Made by a program: the position numbers and the translations under genes. From positions 16,641,384 through 16,705,383 of the forward strand of contig NC_135226.1 of assembly GCF_052324685.1 (NCBI RefSeq): DNA of 64,000 nucleotides, given 5' to 3'. Under the pieces are notes generated by a model. It had not been told where the DNA came from. It saw only the letters and a list, made by a program, of their open reading frames with translations, and did no database searches. Below are positions 43,418-55,084 of this stretch, piece after piece. Position 1 is the first letter of the stretch. Each line of letters starts with the position of its first letter. This stretch comes from Brachyhypopomus gauderio. Its lineage: Eukaryota; Chordata; Actinopteri; Gymnotiformes; Hypopomidae.

Positions 43418-44356
43418 ATGAAAAATTCCACTGAAGAGTTCATATTCGTGCTCCATGGATTGAATGACACATCAACAAATATTACTATTTACTTTGCATT
43501 TGGTCTTCTTGTCTATATTATGACATTGTGTGTAAATTTGATGTTAATCATATTAGTTATTCTGGATAAGACACTTCATGAACCTATGTATGTGTTCATA
43601 TGTAGTTTGCTTGTAAATGGAATATGTGGTGCTTCTGCTGTCTATCCAAAGATCCTTGCTGATCTTTTATCAGACTCCCATGTTGTATCATATACACCTT
43701 GCCTGATACAAACATGTGTCATTTTCTGTTATTCTTTGTGTGAAATCACATGTCTAACTGTCATGGCATATGACAGGTATGTAGCTATTTGTAAGCCTTT
43801 GGAATATCTCACCATTATGACACACCAGAAGGTTATGAAACTGCTGGCTTTTAGTTGGCTCTTCTCCTTACTGCAAACAGCCATTGTGGCAGTGCTGACA
43901 GTCAGTGAGCCTTTATGTGGTAATGACATCGATATGCTTTACTGCTCTAACTGGGAGGTTGTTAAATTATCTTGCAAAGATGTGACTATGATGGATGTGT
44001 ATGGGAACATCCTAATAATTTCTCATTTTGCCCAAATGACATTTATTATTATTTCATATATTTACATCATCAGAACATCTTTACGGTCTACGACAGGAAG
44101 GGTTAAATTCATGCAGACGTGTCTTCCCCATTTAATCACCCTCACAAACTTCAATGTTTCCCTACTCTTTGATGTCGTATATTCTCGCTATATCAAAAGT
44201 CAAACACAGCAAGCACTACGCAGTATATTGGGTATGGAGTTTCTTATTGTGCCACCTCTCCTAAACCCGATCATATATGGAATGAAACTGACCCAGATGC
44301 GACAGGAGTTTGTGAAAATGTACATCAACAAATTTAAAACAGTGAGAATGGACTGA
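43418..44356 (+). CDS. Odorant receptor OR5
   Basis: An intact 312-residue receptor of the OR1/OR5/OR6 subfamily. It opens MKNSTEEF, with an N-glycosylation site at residue 3. TM1 has CVNLMLIILVILDK, the region missing from OR1. MAYDRYVAIC ends TM3, YCSNWEVVKLSC forms the second extracellular loop, and CLPHL and PPLLNPIIYG mark TM6 and TM7. Compared with OR6 it has YVFICSLLVNG in TM2 and an AVYPKIL variant. ATG at 43418 is used in preference to the preceding GTG. Ligand unknown. Confidence 0.95.
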   Translation: MKNSTEEFIFVLHGLNDTSTNITIYFAFGLLVYIMTLCVNLMLIILVILDKTLHEPMYVFICSLLVNGICGASAVYPKILADLLSDSHVVSYTPCLIQTCVIFCYSLCEITCLTVMAYDRYVAICKPLEYLTIMTHQKVMKLLAFSWLFSLLQTAIVAVLTVSEPLCGNDIDMLYCSNWEVVKLSCKDVTMMDVYGNILIISHFAQMTFIIISYIYIIRTSLRSTTGRVKFMQTCLPHLITLTNFNVSLLFDVVYSRYIKSQTQQALRSILGMEFLIVPPLLNPIIYGMKLTQMRQEFVKMYINKFKTVRMD

Positions 44357-45130
44357 TATTGGTGTCAAGAAGGAGATCATTTTCTTGGAAAATTTCCTTG
44401 ATTCACAAGGGTGAGCAGCTGGAGGATATTATTATTAAATTTTTTAATGATATGTAACTGTGGACCAAACATAGTCTTCTAATTATGTCATAGATCATAC
44501 CTCAAAATGTCACAGTCACATTTCCTATGGTCCTGGTGTCTTCAAAAAGCAGCAAAATGAAGTTTTGCAACAGCAGAAACAGATGCACACTGGCAAATTC
44601 CTCCATCCTGAACTGACATGCATGACATCTCTGGCTATCATTAATGACTTAACATTTGAGAACTGAAACCTTGGAATTAAATAGGTTTGTATAAAATGTC
44701 TGGCCTAACAATTGAGATCATAATGGCTTGGTTTGTTAGTATTCGTTTTGGAAAACATGTTTTTATTGTTCTTTGTTCAGTGTATAAAATGTCTACAGTA
44801 TCTGCATAAAATAAATGTAAAGGTCTTAAAGCTTCATAAAGCTTCAATTGTTGGTTACACAGATGATGATGATTTTTATGTAACACATGTTTGATTTTCC
44901 TGCATCCTATCTGTCTTATTAGTTTATTTTAATAGTTTATTGTCTTGATGTCAAAGGTGCCACCATGATTTTTATTAGCATGAAGCAAATGAAGATGTGA
45001 ACAGAAAGGTTACTGTTTTGACATGTGTTGCATTCAAGAGTTTAAAAGGTTTAAAAGAGCACACCACCGCTTTTTAATGTATTATATTTCCTTTCATATT
45101 AAATTACCACAATTTAGGCTTAGTTCAACT
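44357..45130. repeat. OR5 3' flank, paralogous to the OR6 3' flank
   Basis: Shares CTGTGGAC, CCTGAACTGACAT, ATAAAATGTCTGGCCTAACAA and the distal AGCATGAAGCAAATG stretch with 60716-61405. No gene. Confidence 0.75.
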
Positions 45131-45172
45131 CCTCAGCATCCATCTCCTCTTCCTCCTCTGAGGAGCAATAGC

Positions 45173-45578
45173 TTAACATGCTGGCTTTCTCCCTCGGAGG
45201 AGAAAAGAGAAAAACTTCTCTGTGTCGTAGCCCCAGCCTTTTTGATAGGGATTTTCCTCGCCATCACCCAGAAAACACTCCAAAGAAGGATGGCTGTAAG
45301 CCCCTTCCGGACCCCTTATTGTTTCTATGGGGCACTCCGATGGTGGTGGGCTGACACTTTCTCCCTCATAGTACTTTGTAGCCTCTGAGTATTCTGGATG
45401 GAGGGGGGCTGGCTTCCTTCTCATAACACTCAGTGGCCTCCGAGTATACCAATGGAGGAGGGCTGGCTCCTTGATTCACATAGTCCACGGTCTCCACGGA
45501 GCACACAAAGGGGGCGGACTCTGCACTTCCTCTTCCAAAAGTGCAAATGACAACAGGACGCCTTACGTCACTGGTCAA
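45173..45578 (-). repeat. Minus-strand coding repeat, proline/serine-rich
   Basis: Minus-strand frames contain repeated units of the form YSEATxxYExExxSPPPS (at least two full copies and one partial, about 63 bp apart). This is typical of low-complexity regions in the interior of non-autonomous LTR elements, but no LTR was identified next to it. The DNA repeat is seen as GAGTATNCNGATGGAGG(A/G)GGGCTGG. Confidence 0.55.
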
Positions 45579-45760
45579 TTTTGTATCGTTGGACTTGTAT
45601 TGAACAGACAGAAACTCCCGTGGGGACTTGTCTTGAACACTCAGGTAAAGAGAGGAGCTGAGTTGTCAATTGAACACCACCTAGTGGTGAGTAGTATCAG
45701 ATGGCAGGTGAGGAATGCCAGATGGATCTAGCTGACCCAGACATATATTGAGGGATTTAG
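45560..45760 (+). pseudogene. Non-LTR retrotransposon fragment C
   Basis: Contains VKRGAELSIEHHLVVSSIRW, matching the endonuclease-end segment in the elements at 38640 and 52930, preceded by a degenerate linker. Too short to say more. Confidence 0.6.
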
Positions 45761-46772
45761 AACTAAGGTTTTAAGGTTTAGGGTAAAAAGACCATTTGGT
45801 GCAATGGTTTGCTGTTTCCAATGCAATGCAATGTCTAAATGCTGCACATTGTAAAAAAAAAATCCCAGTTAAAACCCCAGTTTTAAAATGGTTAAGGAGA
45901 TTACTGGATGTTGTGAGTGTATGTGTGTGTGGATGTCCGTGTGTGTATGTGTGTCCTAGTGCATGTGTGTGTATGTTCATGTAAATGTTGGGTTCAGACT
46001 GGGAAGGAAAACTGGTTAGGTTTCAGGTCATAAAGAATGGTTAGAAAATGGTTAGAATTAAGGTCAAGGGGGAATAATAGTTAGGTTTAGTGACAGTGAA
46101 AGGATTAACGTTAGGTTTGGGGATACAGAAGGAAGGTAGTTAGGTTTTAGGGCCAGTGAAATAAGATATATAGATTAGGGAAGAGAAATAGATTAGGCTT
46201 GAGCTATGAGTTTGTGACCAGATAGGTAAAAGGGCTAGAATTAGGACTCCCACCTGGGAACCTATCGTTTCAAAGATATCTGTTTCACCTATTGGCTGGT
46301 GTCCAGAAATTAAAATTTTCTCTAGACCTGTAGACCGGCTGTAGTTGTTAATTATCGGTGCTGTGTTCGATTTGGAGCAATATACGCTCTTTCCCACCTT
46401 AGAACAGTTTGATAGGTGTCAAATCCAAGTAAAAAATCGTGAGTGCGGAAAATCACTTCACGTGAGGAAAACTGCTTATTCGCGTGAGCAAAAATGCTCT
46501 CGCGCGCAGAGAGCTTCTTCGCGTTAGCAAAGCTACTCTCACTCGCAAGGAGAGAGTTGCTTGCACAAGAAAAATTTGTCACACCCTTTCTGCTTGCGCT
46601 TAAGCTCCTGCTCGCACAACAGATCATTTGATTTTTGACAGGGACCCAGACAGGATTGGCTGCAGCTGTTTTCTGGATGTGAATTGTGATTGGCTGTCAG
46701 TAGGGTGTGTTTCAAGTTTATTTTTTCACAATATCAACGCATTTAGTCCCGTTGGCTTTCTATCATCTAGAC
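45761..46772. other. Intergenic with simple and degenerate repeats
   Basis: A TGTG/ATGT-rich tract covers about 45915-45985. Degenerate GGTTAGG/TTAGGTTT repeats cover about 46005-46200. At about 46440-46560 a GC-richer stretch has repeated CGNGAGCAAA/CGCNAG motifs. No gene seen. Confidence 0.5.
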
Positions 46773-49462
46773 CAGTCATACTCATCTCACGGCCCGCGGG
46801 CCAAATCCGGCCCGTGATTGGGTGGTGACTGGCCCGCGGCCACTTCTTGTAATTGCTCAAAATTCAAATAATTTACACATTTTAATTTTTATGGTGTAAC
46901 AAATGCTGAATAATTCCCCCTTGTGTTCACAAAGGGAACTGTCTGTAAGACGAGTCCTCTGAATCATTAGTTTGTACACGGCCCTTTAGGTCCTAGCGAT
47001 TTGGGCCTTTAAGGTAGTGAATAGTTTGCGCTGGTCAATAATCACTGCTGATCTGCGCGGAAAAGACGTATCCTTAAATGAATATCTTGGCAAAAAAATT
47101 AGTGAGGTTAGTAAGCGGAGAAAAGTTGACGTCGAAAACAGACAGTTTAATAACAAATGGACAGATGGGTTTGCATTCATTTTGCCACCTCATGCCAATG
47201 CAAAACCGTTGTGTTTAATTTGCCAAAAGACAGTTGCTGTATGCAAAGTTGCTAACATTAAGCGCCATTACGAGTCAAAACATGCTAGCTTCAGTGCAAC
47301 TTTTCCGGTTGGTAGCATTGCACGAAAAGACAAAATTGAGGCCTTAAAGTTGTCTTATTCTACCACATCAACCATCTTGACGACTTCCTCTACTGCTGCT
47401 GAAAAAGCCACCGCTGCTTCGCTGCGTGTAACCTGGGAGCTGGCTAAAAAGGGCAAGCCATTTGTGGATGCTGAGCTTGTGAAAGTGTGCACATTGGGAA
47501 TCGTGGAGGAGTTGTTTGCCGGTGACAAACACAAAGATGACATCGTTAACCGTGTGAAGCAGGTTCAGCTTTCGGATTCAACGGCGGCACGGAGACTAGA
47601 AACTTTGTATGAGGACAGTTTTTCTGCTTTACTTGCTGAACTGAAGTGTGTGGATTACATGTCAGTAGCTGCGGACGAGTCTACAGATGCAACAGACACT
47701 GCACAGCTGTCCGTGTTTGTGATATATTTTAACGGGGAGCTTTTCAAAGAGGAGCTGCTGTGCCTTTTGCCCCTCAAGAGCAATACAACAGGTGAGGCCA
47801 TGTACAATTCTATGAAAAGTTTCTTTGATAAGAATTCTCTGGAGCTGGATAAAATCAACCTCCTTGTAACTGACGGTGAGCCATCTATGATAGGACGAAA
47901 GAGGGGCTTAGCATCACGTCTCATGTCAGACCACCCCGCAGTTAACTCACTACACTGCATTATTCACCAGACGGTGTTGTGTGCCAAACTGTCCGGTGAA
48001 ATGAAAGGAGTGATGGACACAGTGATCAAAATTGTAAATCACATTCGCTCGACTTCAAGTTTACAGCACCGGCTTTTCAAAATGCTACTACAGGAGCAAG
48101 AAGCTCAATATTCAGACCTACTACAGCACAACGATGTCAGATGGCTGAGCAGGGGGCGAGTCCTACAGCGCTTCTTTGCACTGCGCAAAGAAATCACAGA
48201 ATTTCTTTCCATTCAAAAAACAAAGAAAGCAGATGAGTTCTCTCAGTTTATGCAAGATCAGGAATCTGTGGCTCTGGTTGCATTTCTGTGTGATATCACT
48301 AATCACTTGAACAATCTTAACCTGCAGCTCCAAGGTGGGGATTCGAATGTGGGAGAGCTCTTTGAAAAAGTGAGCGCTTTTCAGACAACCTTGGGCGTAT
48401 TCGTGGCGGACATAGAGGGGAAAAAACTTCACTTCCCTACCCTGCATGATGTTCCTACAAATGGGATTGTGTTGTCACGAATGGTAGCACTGTTAAAAAA
48501 TCTGTCAGAGAACTTCAGATCGCGGTTTCACAACTTCAAAATCCCACAGCAACTGCTACTGTTTGTGCGCAACCCGTTCGCCGTTGCTATCACCGGGAGC
48601 TGCCCAGCAGAGGCAAAAAACGCTGTGCCTGCTATCGATGAGGGTGCTTTCCAGCTGGAACTGGTCCAGATGCAGGCTAATGATGTCCTAAAAGCCAAGT
48701 TCAGAGAGGAGAGACTGTGTGAATTTTGGGCACACTCTGTTCATCAGTATCCGAACTCTAAAAGACTCGCTATACACATTTTGACAATGTTCGGATCCAC
48801 CTACATATGCGAGTCGGGGTTTTCAGTGATGAATCTAATTAAGGACAAAAAGCGCAATAGACTCACCGACTCACATCTCAACCAGTGCTTGCATATTGCC
48901 TTGACATCTCAGAAACCAAACTTCAGTAAGCTCTCAAAGGAAATGAGATGTGTTACCTCACATTCAGCATGTAGTCAATAACTAATAGTATGTGATGCAT
49001 GAAGTGCTTAAAACATAAACATCTAATCACATACCTGTGCTCTCTGTTCCAAACTTTCCAATAACTGAATTATAGTAAAGCAGCTTTTTTTTACATTGTG
49101 TTTCTGAACTATTTGGTGGCTCACGCTGTGCAGTTATGTGTTTAATATATTTTATAAACAGCTTTCACACCAAAAAATCTGAAATATGTTCATTCTATGT
49201 CTTTGTTTGTTAATAATCATTTTCATTTTTGAATTTGTCCAACATTTGCTTGCATAATAGGAAAGGTTCCAGCTATGCTGTTCAAAATATATCTTGCTGA
49301 ATTGCAGTGGAGCTAATAAAATGCATCAAAATACGAGCACAAGCTATGAGTCTTTTTTTTAAAAGTTTGCTCATTTTATATGAATGTAATTTAATGACTG
49401 GCCCTCGGCCGCTTCTCATTTTCCAAATGTGGCCCTCGGCTAGATCAAGTTGAGTATCCCTG
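46773..49462 (+). mobile_element. hAT DNA transposon, nearly complete
   Basis: Inverted ends (CAGTCATACTCATCTC at the left; reverse complement CAGGGATACTCAACTTG at the right), with GGCCCGCGGGCC and GTGGCCCTCGGC subterminal motifs. The perfect 8-bp target duplication ATCTAGAC is at 46765-46772 and 49463-49470. At 2690 bp with a long open transposase frame it is the best-preserved element in the window. It interrupts the DNA before a coding-like fragment at 49478. Confidence 0.95.
47017..48981 (+). CDS. hAT transposase, 654-codon open frame without upstream ATG
   Basis: Resembles the BED-finger hAT transposases related to the GTF2IRD2/ZBED proteins. Domains: a nuclear-localisation-like KRRKVD near residue 33; a BED-type finger with C66, C69, H84 and H89; catalytic aspartates near D220 (VAADESTD) and D286 (VTDGEPSMIGRKRG); the LHCIIHQ motif at 312-318; and the dimerisation region with YICESGFSVMN, where E599 is the likely third catalytic residue. 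No stop or frameshift interrupts it. The frame is limited upstream by a TAG at 46987, and the first in-frame ATG is codon 215 (47659), past the zinc finger. In relatives the protein starts near SKRRKVD; here the codon before SKRRK is GTT. So the native start was lost or translation depends on splicing or a non-AUG start. Confidence 0.85.
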   Translation: MNSLRWSIITADLRGKDVSLNEYLGKKISEVSKRRKVDVENRQFNNKWTDGFAFILPPHANAKPLCLICQKTVAVCKVANIKRHYESKHASFSATFPVGSIARKDKIEALKLSYSTTSTILTTSSTAAEKATAASLRVTWELAKKGKPFVDAELVKVCTLGIVEELFAGDKHKDDIVNRVKQVQLSDSTAARRLETLYEDSFSALLAELKCVDYMSVAADESTDATDTAQLSVFVIYFNGELFKEELLCLLPLKSNTTGEAMYNSMKSFFDKNSLELDKINLLVTDGEPSMIGRKRGLASRLMSDHPAVNSLHCIIHQTVLCAKLSGEMKGVMDTVIKIVNHIRSTSSLQHRLFKMLLQEQEAQYSDLLQHNDVRWLSRGRVLQRFFALRKEITEFLSIQKTKKADEFSQFMQDQESVALVAFLCDITNHLNNLNLQLQGGDSNVGELFEKVSAFQTTLGVFVADIEGKKLHFPTLHDVPTNGIVLSRMVALLKNLSENFRSRFHNFKIPQQLLLFVRNPFAVAITGSCPAEAKNAVPAIDEGAFQLELVQMQANDVLKAKFREERLCEFWAHSVHQYPNSKRLAIHILTMFGSTYICESGFSVMNLIKDKKRNRLTDSHLNQCLHIALTSQKPNFSKLSKEMRCVTSHSACSQ

Positions 49463-49477
49463 ATCTAGACTATCTTA

Positions 49478-49669
49478 TATGAGGAGCTCGTACAACAGCA
49501 AATTCTGCCGGACAGGGATGAGACTCCGGGTGTTGCCTTTCCAGCTGGGCCAGCAGTCGAGGCTGTAGTGGAGACAGCCAAAGCCATTTTACTACGACAC
49601 CCAGAGTGGATTCCTTTCCCCGCTGAATGTGAGAGACTGGCCCATCCAAATTTCTTTGATTGTATGTAA
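49478..49669 (+). pseudogene. Unrecognised coding-like fragment
   Basis: Immediately right of the hAT target duplication, a frame with no start runs 63 codons to a TAA. It reads YEELVQQQILPDRDE, then FPAGPAVEAVVETAKAIL, then HPEWIPFPAECERL. The composition and continuity look like real protein rather than chance, perhaps a gag-like or transposon protein, but I cannot name it. Confidence 0.35.
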
Positions 49670-51188
49670 AGATAAACATTGGTTCTTCACCCATCAACAG
49701 GCTCTAAAGAATCCACATTCACAATGGTTTTCATCTCCCAAAGCTTAGAATTCTGACCTTATCTGATCTCCTGAGCTTGGGAGAAAGGCCATCTAAGAGT
49801 TCTGGTCAGAATCAACCTTCCTTTGAAGGACCTACACTCATAAAACTCTAAATTCCAGCCTTATCTGATTGCCCAAGATTTAAACCCAATTCACAACACC
49901 TTGGAAGTCCTGTGTTAAAATCCAAAAATGAAGATGCAAATATTTCAGAGATCTTTGTAACTCCAAATCCGAGCTGTACATGGGATTGGGACCTAGCCTA
50001 CTAGAACCAGCTCGGCGAACTCAGTCTAGAGACACCAAACGACAACATTTCAACCAATGAAAGGGGAATTATTCTTGAAACCAGTATTCAGTTTACCAGC
50101 CCTTAAGCACAAAGGACCACAGGAACAAAAGACCATGTGCCTCTGAATTTGAACACTGTGATATGTGATTGATATAAAGACACAACTTATGGTCTTTCAT
50201 GTACATCAGTATTAAGTGATCCTATGAATGAATGAATGTTCAATTTATATAGCGCCTTTCAGAATACCCAAGGCGCTTTAAAATTTAACACAGGTACAAG
50301 TCACAGAAAACCAATCACACACACACTGGCAAGAAGCGGCAGCCAATTGCGCACAGCATACTCTCTACCGGGATCCACAGCCCCCTGGGGGACTGAATAG
50401 GGTGCAGGAAGGGGAGAGAGGACAGACCCTAGTGGCAGAGCACCATCCACCACTGGGCACACAAGCACACACACACTCAGACACTACTTTTTATTGAACA
50501 GAGAGACACAGACACACACTCAGGGAGAATTTGTCTGGGACTGCCAATTTACCTAACCTCCATGTTTTTGGACTATGATAGGAACAGTTATTCCTATCAG
50601 AATAACTGTTATTGTATAAACACCCCAAATTGATGCATATCCATGTATTACTTTGTGTTTCAGTAGATATACCTGTTCTTGTAGTCTTAAACTGTATAAT
50701 GAATGGAGGCATACATATATATATATTACTGTGTGCTCTGCTGTTTAGACATGCGTTCTCATTAATTCTGTTAGAGTCATAGAGACCTGCGTACTCACAT
50801 ATTCCTGTGCTGCAATACTTTAGACATATCAATACACTTGTATTCTGGTGTAATATTAATTTAGATTTATATATAACTAAGTATCCACTTGTAATGTGTT
50901 ATATTAGGCATATGCATATTTATGTATTAGTTTACATTTGATGAGTAACATACAATCATTCTCATGTGTGCTTATGTGACCTCACATTCATGCCTGTCTG
51001 TGCATTATGTGTCATTTATTGTCCAAAAGTGGAAATTAAGAATGGTTCAATGTGTAGACTAATAGAACCAAATTAATACTTAGTTAGGCAGAGTATGTAA
51101 GTCAATTTATTTAGGAATAAGGAATTCCCTTTGTCTTCAAATTGTGCCAATCTGCCTTAAGTCATTAACTGGACCTGGAAAGACGGGC

Positions 51189-51237
<49 letters not shown>

Positions 51238-52384
51238 CTGTCCGGGCAGAGTTAATGAATATTCACTAATCCAGGCCCAATGGTCAATGACATGATAAGA
51301 AAGAAAGTGCCTTACAATGATGCCCCTAAAAGTTGGTTAAAACCCTTGCTCAAGGAGAGACAATTAGCTTGGCAGCCTGGCAGACTTGGAAGGACTTGGA
51401 GAATTTCGCCAGACTCGCCGAGGCTCAAAGACTCGAACTAGTTGGAAACAGGCCAAACCATCACGACCAACAGTTTGCCGAACACCGCAGAGTCCACTAG
51501 AGCGATGCCAAAAGACCGCAACTAAAGCTCTAACGGAGTCCAACAGAAGATTCTTCTATATTATATTTTAATTTCTTTATTTTACGTGTCGTTTCTTAGT
51601 TATCTCCTCCCGTCAACTGCACAAGTTTTGTCTGTGCCCTCCAGCTGCGACTGTGACGTCACCGCTAAGTCTTCGCGATTTGAGCAGTCTCACGAGACCG
51701 GCTCTGCCGACCTTAGCTATTGCAGAAGGAAACAAACCGTGAACGCACACCGGTTGGTCCACTTCACAACACACCTCTTCTTCGAAGTAAGGCACAGAGT
51801 TTATATGCTGCTTTGGGGTTGCCAACTTGTGACTCAAAACTTCTATCTCTCCCAGAATCCGATTGAACAATTAGTTAACATTAGCCTGCCCAAACTTTCT
51901 CTTTCTCCTTTTCTATTTTCTTTCTAAAGACCTCGTGCCCATCCCTGGGTCCTAAATTAGTTAGAAAACATCTTAGTGTAGCCATATAATCCATTTAAAT
52001 CCCATGACCGTCGATAATTGCTCATTATTTGATGTTGATGTTTAATTTTCTATTCTTTGTTGTTTACTATTATATCCCTGGTTTAGATTAGTAGATTCAC
52101 ATATAAGTTTAGTTTTATTTTGAGCCAAATCATTCCATATGCTATTCTTTATATCAGTTGTAATATTAACCATTTAATACATTTGCACATTTATTCATTA
52201 ATCTGGTCTCAGTGGTAAATACATATTTTGGTCGATGGTATTAGGTCACTGCGCGGAGACTGATATCCCACCTATCTCCGTTATCACAATATTGGTTCCT
52301 GAGCAATCAGGATGGTGCCCTGTTCATAATCCATAAATAACAAATGTATCCGCTACAGCAGTATGTCCAAAGCTGCTTCATAAA
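49670..52384. other. Long gene-poor stretch with a dispersed repeat and (CT)n
   Basis: At about 50228-50590 is a repeat with TTTATATAGCGCCTTTCAG, AAGGCGCTTTA and a tail ACCTAACCTCCATGTTTTTG, a pattern common in fish dispersed repeats. A (CT)n microsatellite covers 51190-51235. The rest (about 51240-52380) has short open frames without recognisable domains. It may include LTR sequence of the element whose protease remnant follows. Confidence 0.5.
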
Positions 52385-52780
52385 AACCAGAAGAAGCCGT
52401 TTGTGTTAGATGAGACAGTAGCAGTGTTGCTGTCAGGTGCGATTCAGTATCCCGTTCACATACTAAGGGACACCGGGGCAGCACAGTCATTGACGCTGAA
52501 TTCGGTTCTCCCTTTGTCTGAGGAGACTAAGTGTGACACAGATATTTTGGTGCAAGGTATTGATTTAAGTGTTTTGAGAGTTCCTTTACACCTTTACACC
52601 TACATGTTCCTTTGTGTTCAGAGTTGGTTACAGGCATGGTTAAGGTTGCTGAGGGCACAACTACCGGTGCGTGGCATAAAATTTATACTCGGTAATGATT
52701 TGGTTGGTAGTAAGGGTTGGTCCTCCCCTGAAGTCTTGTTAGAGCCAAACGAGACTGCTTTCGACTCTCAGCTGAGATAA
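52385..52780 (+). pseudogene. Retropepsin-like fragment of an LTR element
   Basis: The frame carries YPVHILRDTGAAQSL, with DTGA being the catalytic loop of aspartic proteases, then VQGIDLSVLRVPLHL and, after a poorly matching middle part, LPVRGIKFILGNDLVG, the C-terminal strand of such proteases. The middle (YTYMFLCVQSW) looks frame-shifted. No polymerase follows; the next element is a non-LTR retrotransposon. Confidence 0.6.
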
Positions 52781-52929
52781 ACTCATCGAGGCACAACAAA
52801 AAGACAGCACCTTATCCACTTGTGTGGCAGGCATCTTAAGTGATGAAAATATCAGTGTGCTTTTGTAATAGTAATTACAGCAAGACCTGAACGGGCGTCA
52901 TTGGGAAGAATGGCCTCTCTGATCTGAAC

Positions 52930-55083
52930 CTGAGTTGTGTTTTGTTATTGGACTTCTGTGCTCATCTCAGTCTGTCCATAATGAATATCATGCTTGAGCA
53001 CAGAGGTGTCCATGAGTGCACATGGCACCAGGACACCATTAGGTTGCAGCTTGATGATCAATTTTGTAATTGTGTAGTTGGCCTTGCGACCATGTGCCTT
53101 GGACACTCGGGTGAAAAGAGGAGCTGAGCTGTCAACCAATCACCACCTAGTAGTGAGTTAGATCAGATGACGGGCGAGGATGCCGGACAGACCTGGCAGA
53201 CCCAAACGTATCTTGAGGGTTTGCTGGGAACGTCTGGCATAGGAACCTGTCAGAAAGGTCTTTAATTCCCACATCCGGCAGAGCTTTGACAGCATCTCAT
53301 CCCGAGGGAGGCCAGAGACATTGAGTCCGAATGGGCCTTGTTCCATGCCTCCATTGTCAATGTGGCGGACTGGAGCTGTGCCCGAAAGGTTGTCTGTGCC
53401 TGTCATGGCGGCAATCCCCAAACCCGATGGTGGACACCTCGGGTAAAGGAGGATGTCATGCTGAAGAAAGAGTCCTATCAGGCCTCGTCGACTCATGGGA
53501 CTCCGGAGGCAGCACACAGGTACAGGAGGTCCAAGCGGATTGTGGCTTTGACCGTTGCGATGGCAAAAACTAGTGTGTGGTGACAGAGTTTGGTGACACC
53601 ATGGAAAGTGACTTTTGATTGGCTCCAAGAAGATTCTGGAAAATTGTCAGGCAACTCAGGAGGGGAAAGCGCTTCCCGTCCAACACTGTATATAGTGGGG
53701 CTGGGGATCTGCTGACCTCGACTGGGGATGTCATTAGGCAGTGGAAGGAATACTTTGAGGATCTTCTCAATCCCACCATCACATCTTCCATAGAGGAAGC
53801 AGAGCTTGGGGACTCGGACAGGGGTTTGCCCATCACTCGGGCAGAGGTGACCAGTGTAGTTGTGAAACTCCTTGGCAGCAAGGCTCCGGGAGAAGATGAG
53901 ATCCTCCCTGAGTTGCTTAAGTCTTTGGATGTTGTGGGACTGTCCTGGCTGACACGTCTTTGCAACATCGCGTACACATTGTGAGTATTGCCTCTGGCCT
54001 GGCAATTCAGGGTGGTGGTTCACCTTTTTAAGAAAGGGGACCGAAGGGTGTGCTCCTATACACTATAGGGGGATCACACTCCTCAGCCTTCCCAGTAAGG
54101 TTTATGCAAGGGTACTGGAGAGGAGAGTCCGGTCGATAGTCGAATGTCAGTTACAAGAGGAACAATGTGGGTCCCGTCCTGCTCGTGGGACACTGGACCA
54201 GCTTTTCACCCTTGGGAGTTTGCTCAACCAGTCCACATGTGTTTTGTAGATTTGGAGAAGGCATTTGACTGTGCCACTCAGGAATTCCTCTGGAAGGTGC
54301 TTCGGGAGTACAGGGTAAGGGGCCCGCTCCTACAGGCTATCTAGTCCCTGTAAAAATGGAGCAGGAGCTTGGTTCGTATAGCCGGCAGTAAGTCAGACTG
54401 GTTCCCGGTGGGAGTTGGATACTGCCAGAGCTGCCCTTTGTCACTGATTCTGTTCATAACTTTTATGGACAGAATTTCTTGGTGTAGCCAAGTGGTGGAG
54501 GGGGTTCAGTTTGGTGGCCTCAGGATTTCGGGTCTCCTTTTTGCGGATGATGTGGTCCTTTTGGCATTATCAGGCCAGGACCTAGAGCTCTGACTGGATC
54601 AGTTTGCAGCCGAATGTGAGGCGGCCGGGATGAGAATCAGCACCTCTAAAACTAAGACCATGGTACTCCCCTCTCTGGGTCAGGAATGAGTCCTTGCCCC
54701 AAGTGGAGGAGTTCTTGTTCACGAGTGAGGGAAGGAAGGAAGGAATGAGAGATTGACAGGCGGATTGGTGCTGCAGCTGCAGTTTTGCGGACGCTATATG
54801 GATTGTCGAATATAAGCGGCCAAAATTAATTTTCTCCACAGGGTGTCTGGGCTCTCCCTTAGAGATAAGGTACGGAGCATGGTCATCCAGTAGAGGCCCG
54901 CTCCTCCACATAGAAAGGAGCCAGTTGATGTGGTTTGGGCATCTGGTCCAGATGCCACCTGGGCACCTCCCTAGGCAGGCGCTCCAGGCATGTCCAACTG
55001 GGAGGAGACCCCAGGGAAAACCCAGGACATGCTGGAAAGATTATATCTCTCGGCTGTCCTGGGAATGCCTCGGTAACCTCCCA
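52930..55083 (+). pseudogene. Non-LTR retrotransposon B: endonuclease end plus reverse transcriptase, broken
   Basis: Motifs appear in the expected order across several frames: endonuclease end (LLDFCAHLSLSIMN, HECTWHQDT, KRGAELSTNHHLVVS); linker (ARDIESEW, GNPQTRWWTPRVK); then RT: RQWKEYFEDLLNPT, LGSKAPGEDEILPELLKSL, HYRGITLLSLPSKVYARVL, CFVDLEKAFDCAT, LFITFMDRIS and the catalytic LLFADDVVLL (aspartates at 54546-54551). The tail includes GHLVQMPPGHLPRQALQACP. Stops and frameshifts occur throughout. The 5' end is missing and the 3' end stops at a hAT end at 55085. Clade not assigned. Confidence 0.85.
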
Positions 55084-55084
55084 G

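Noticed and set aside
46005-46200. Interstitial telomere repeat
   Set aside because: The TTAGG-like units are too degenerate and not in a fixed TTAGGG register.
51586-51927. 113-codon plus-strand frame
   Set aside because: Composition is low-complexity towards the end, there is no domain, and an overlapping frame exists on the other strand. I could not support a gene.
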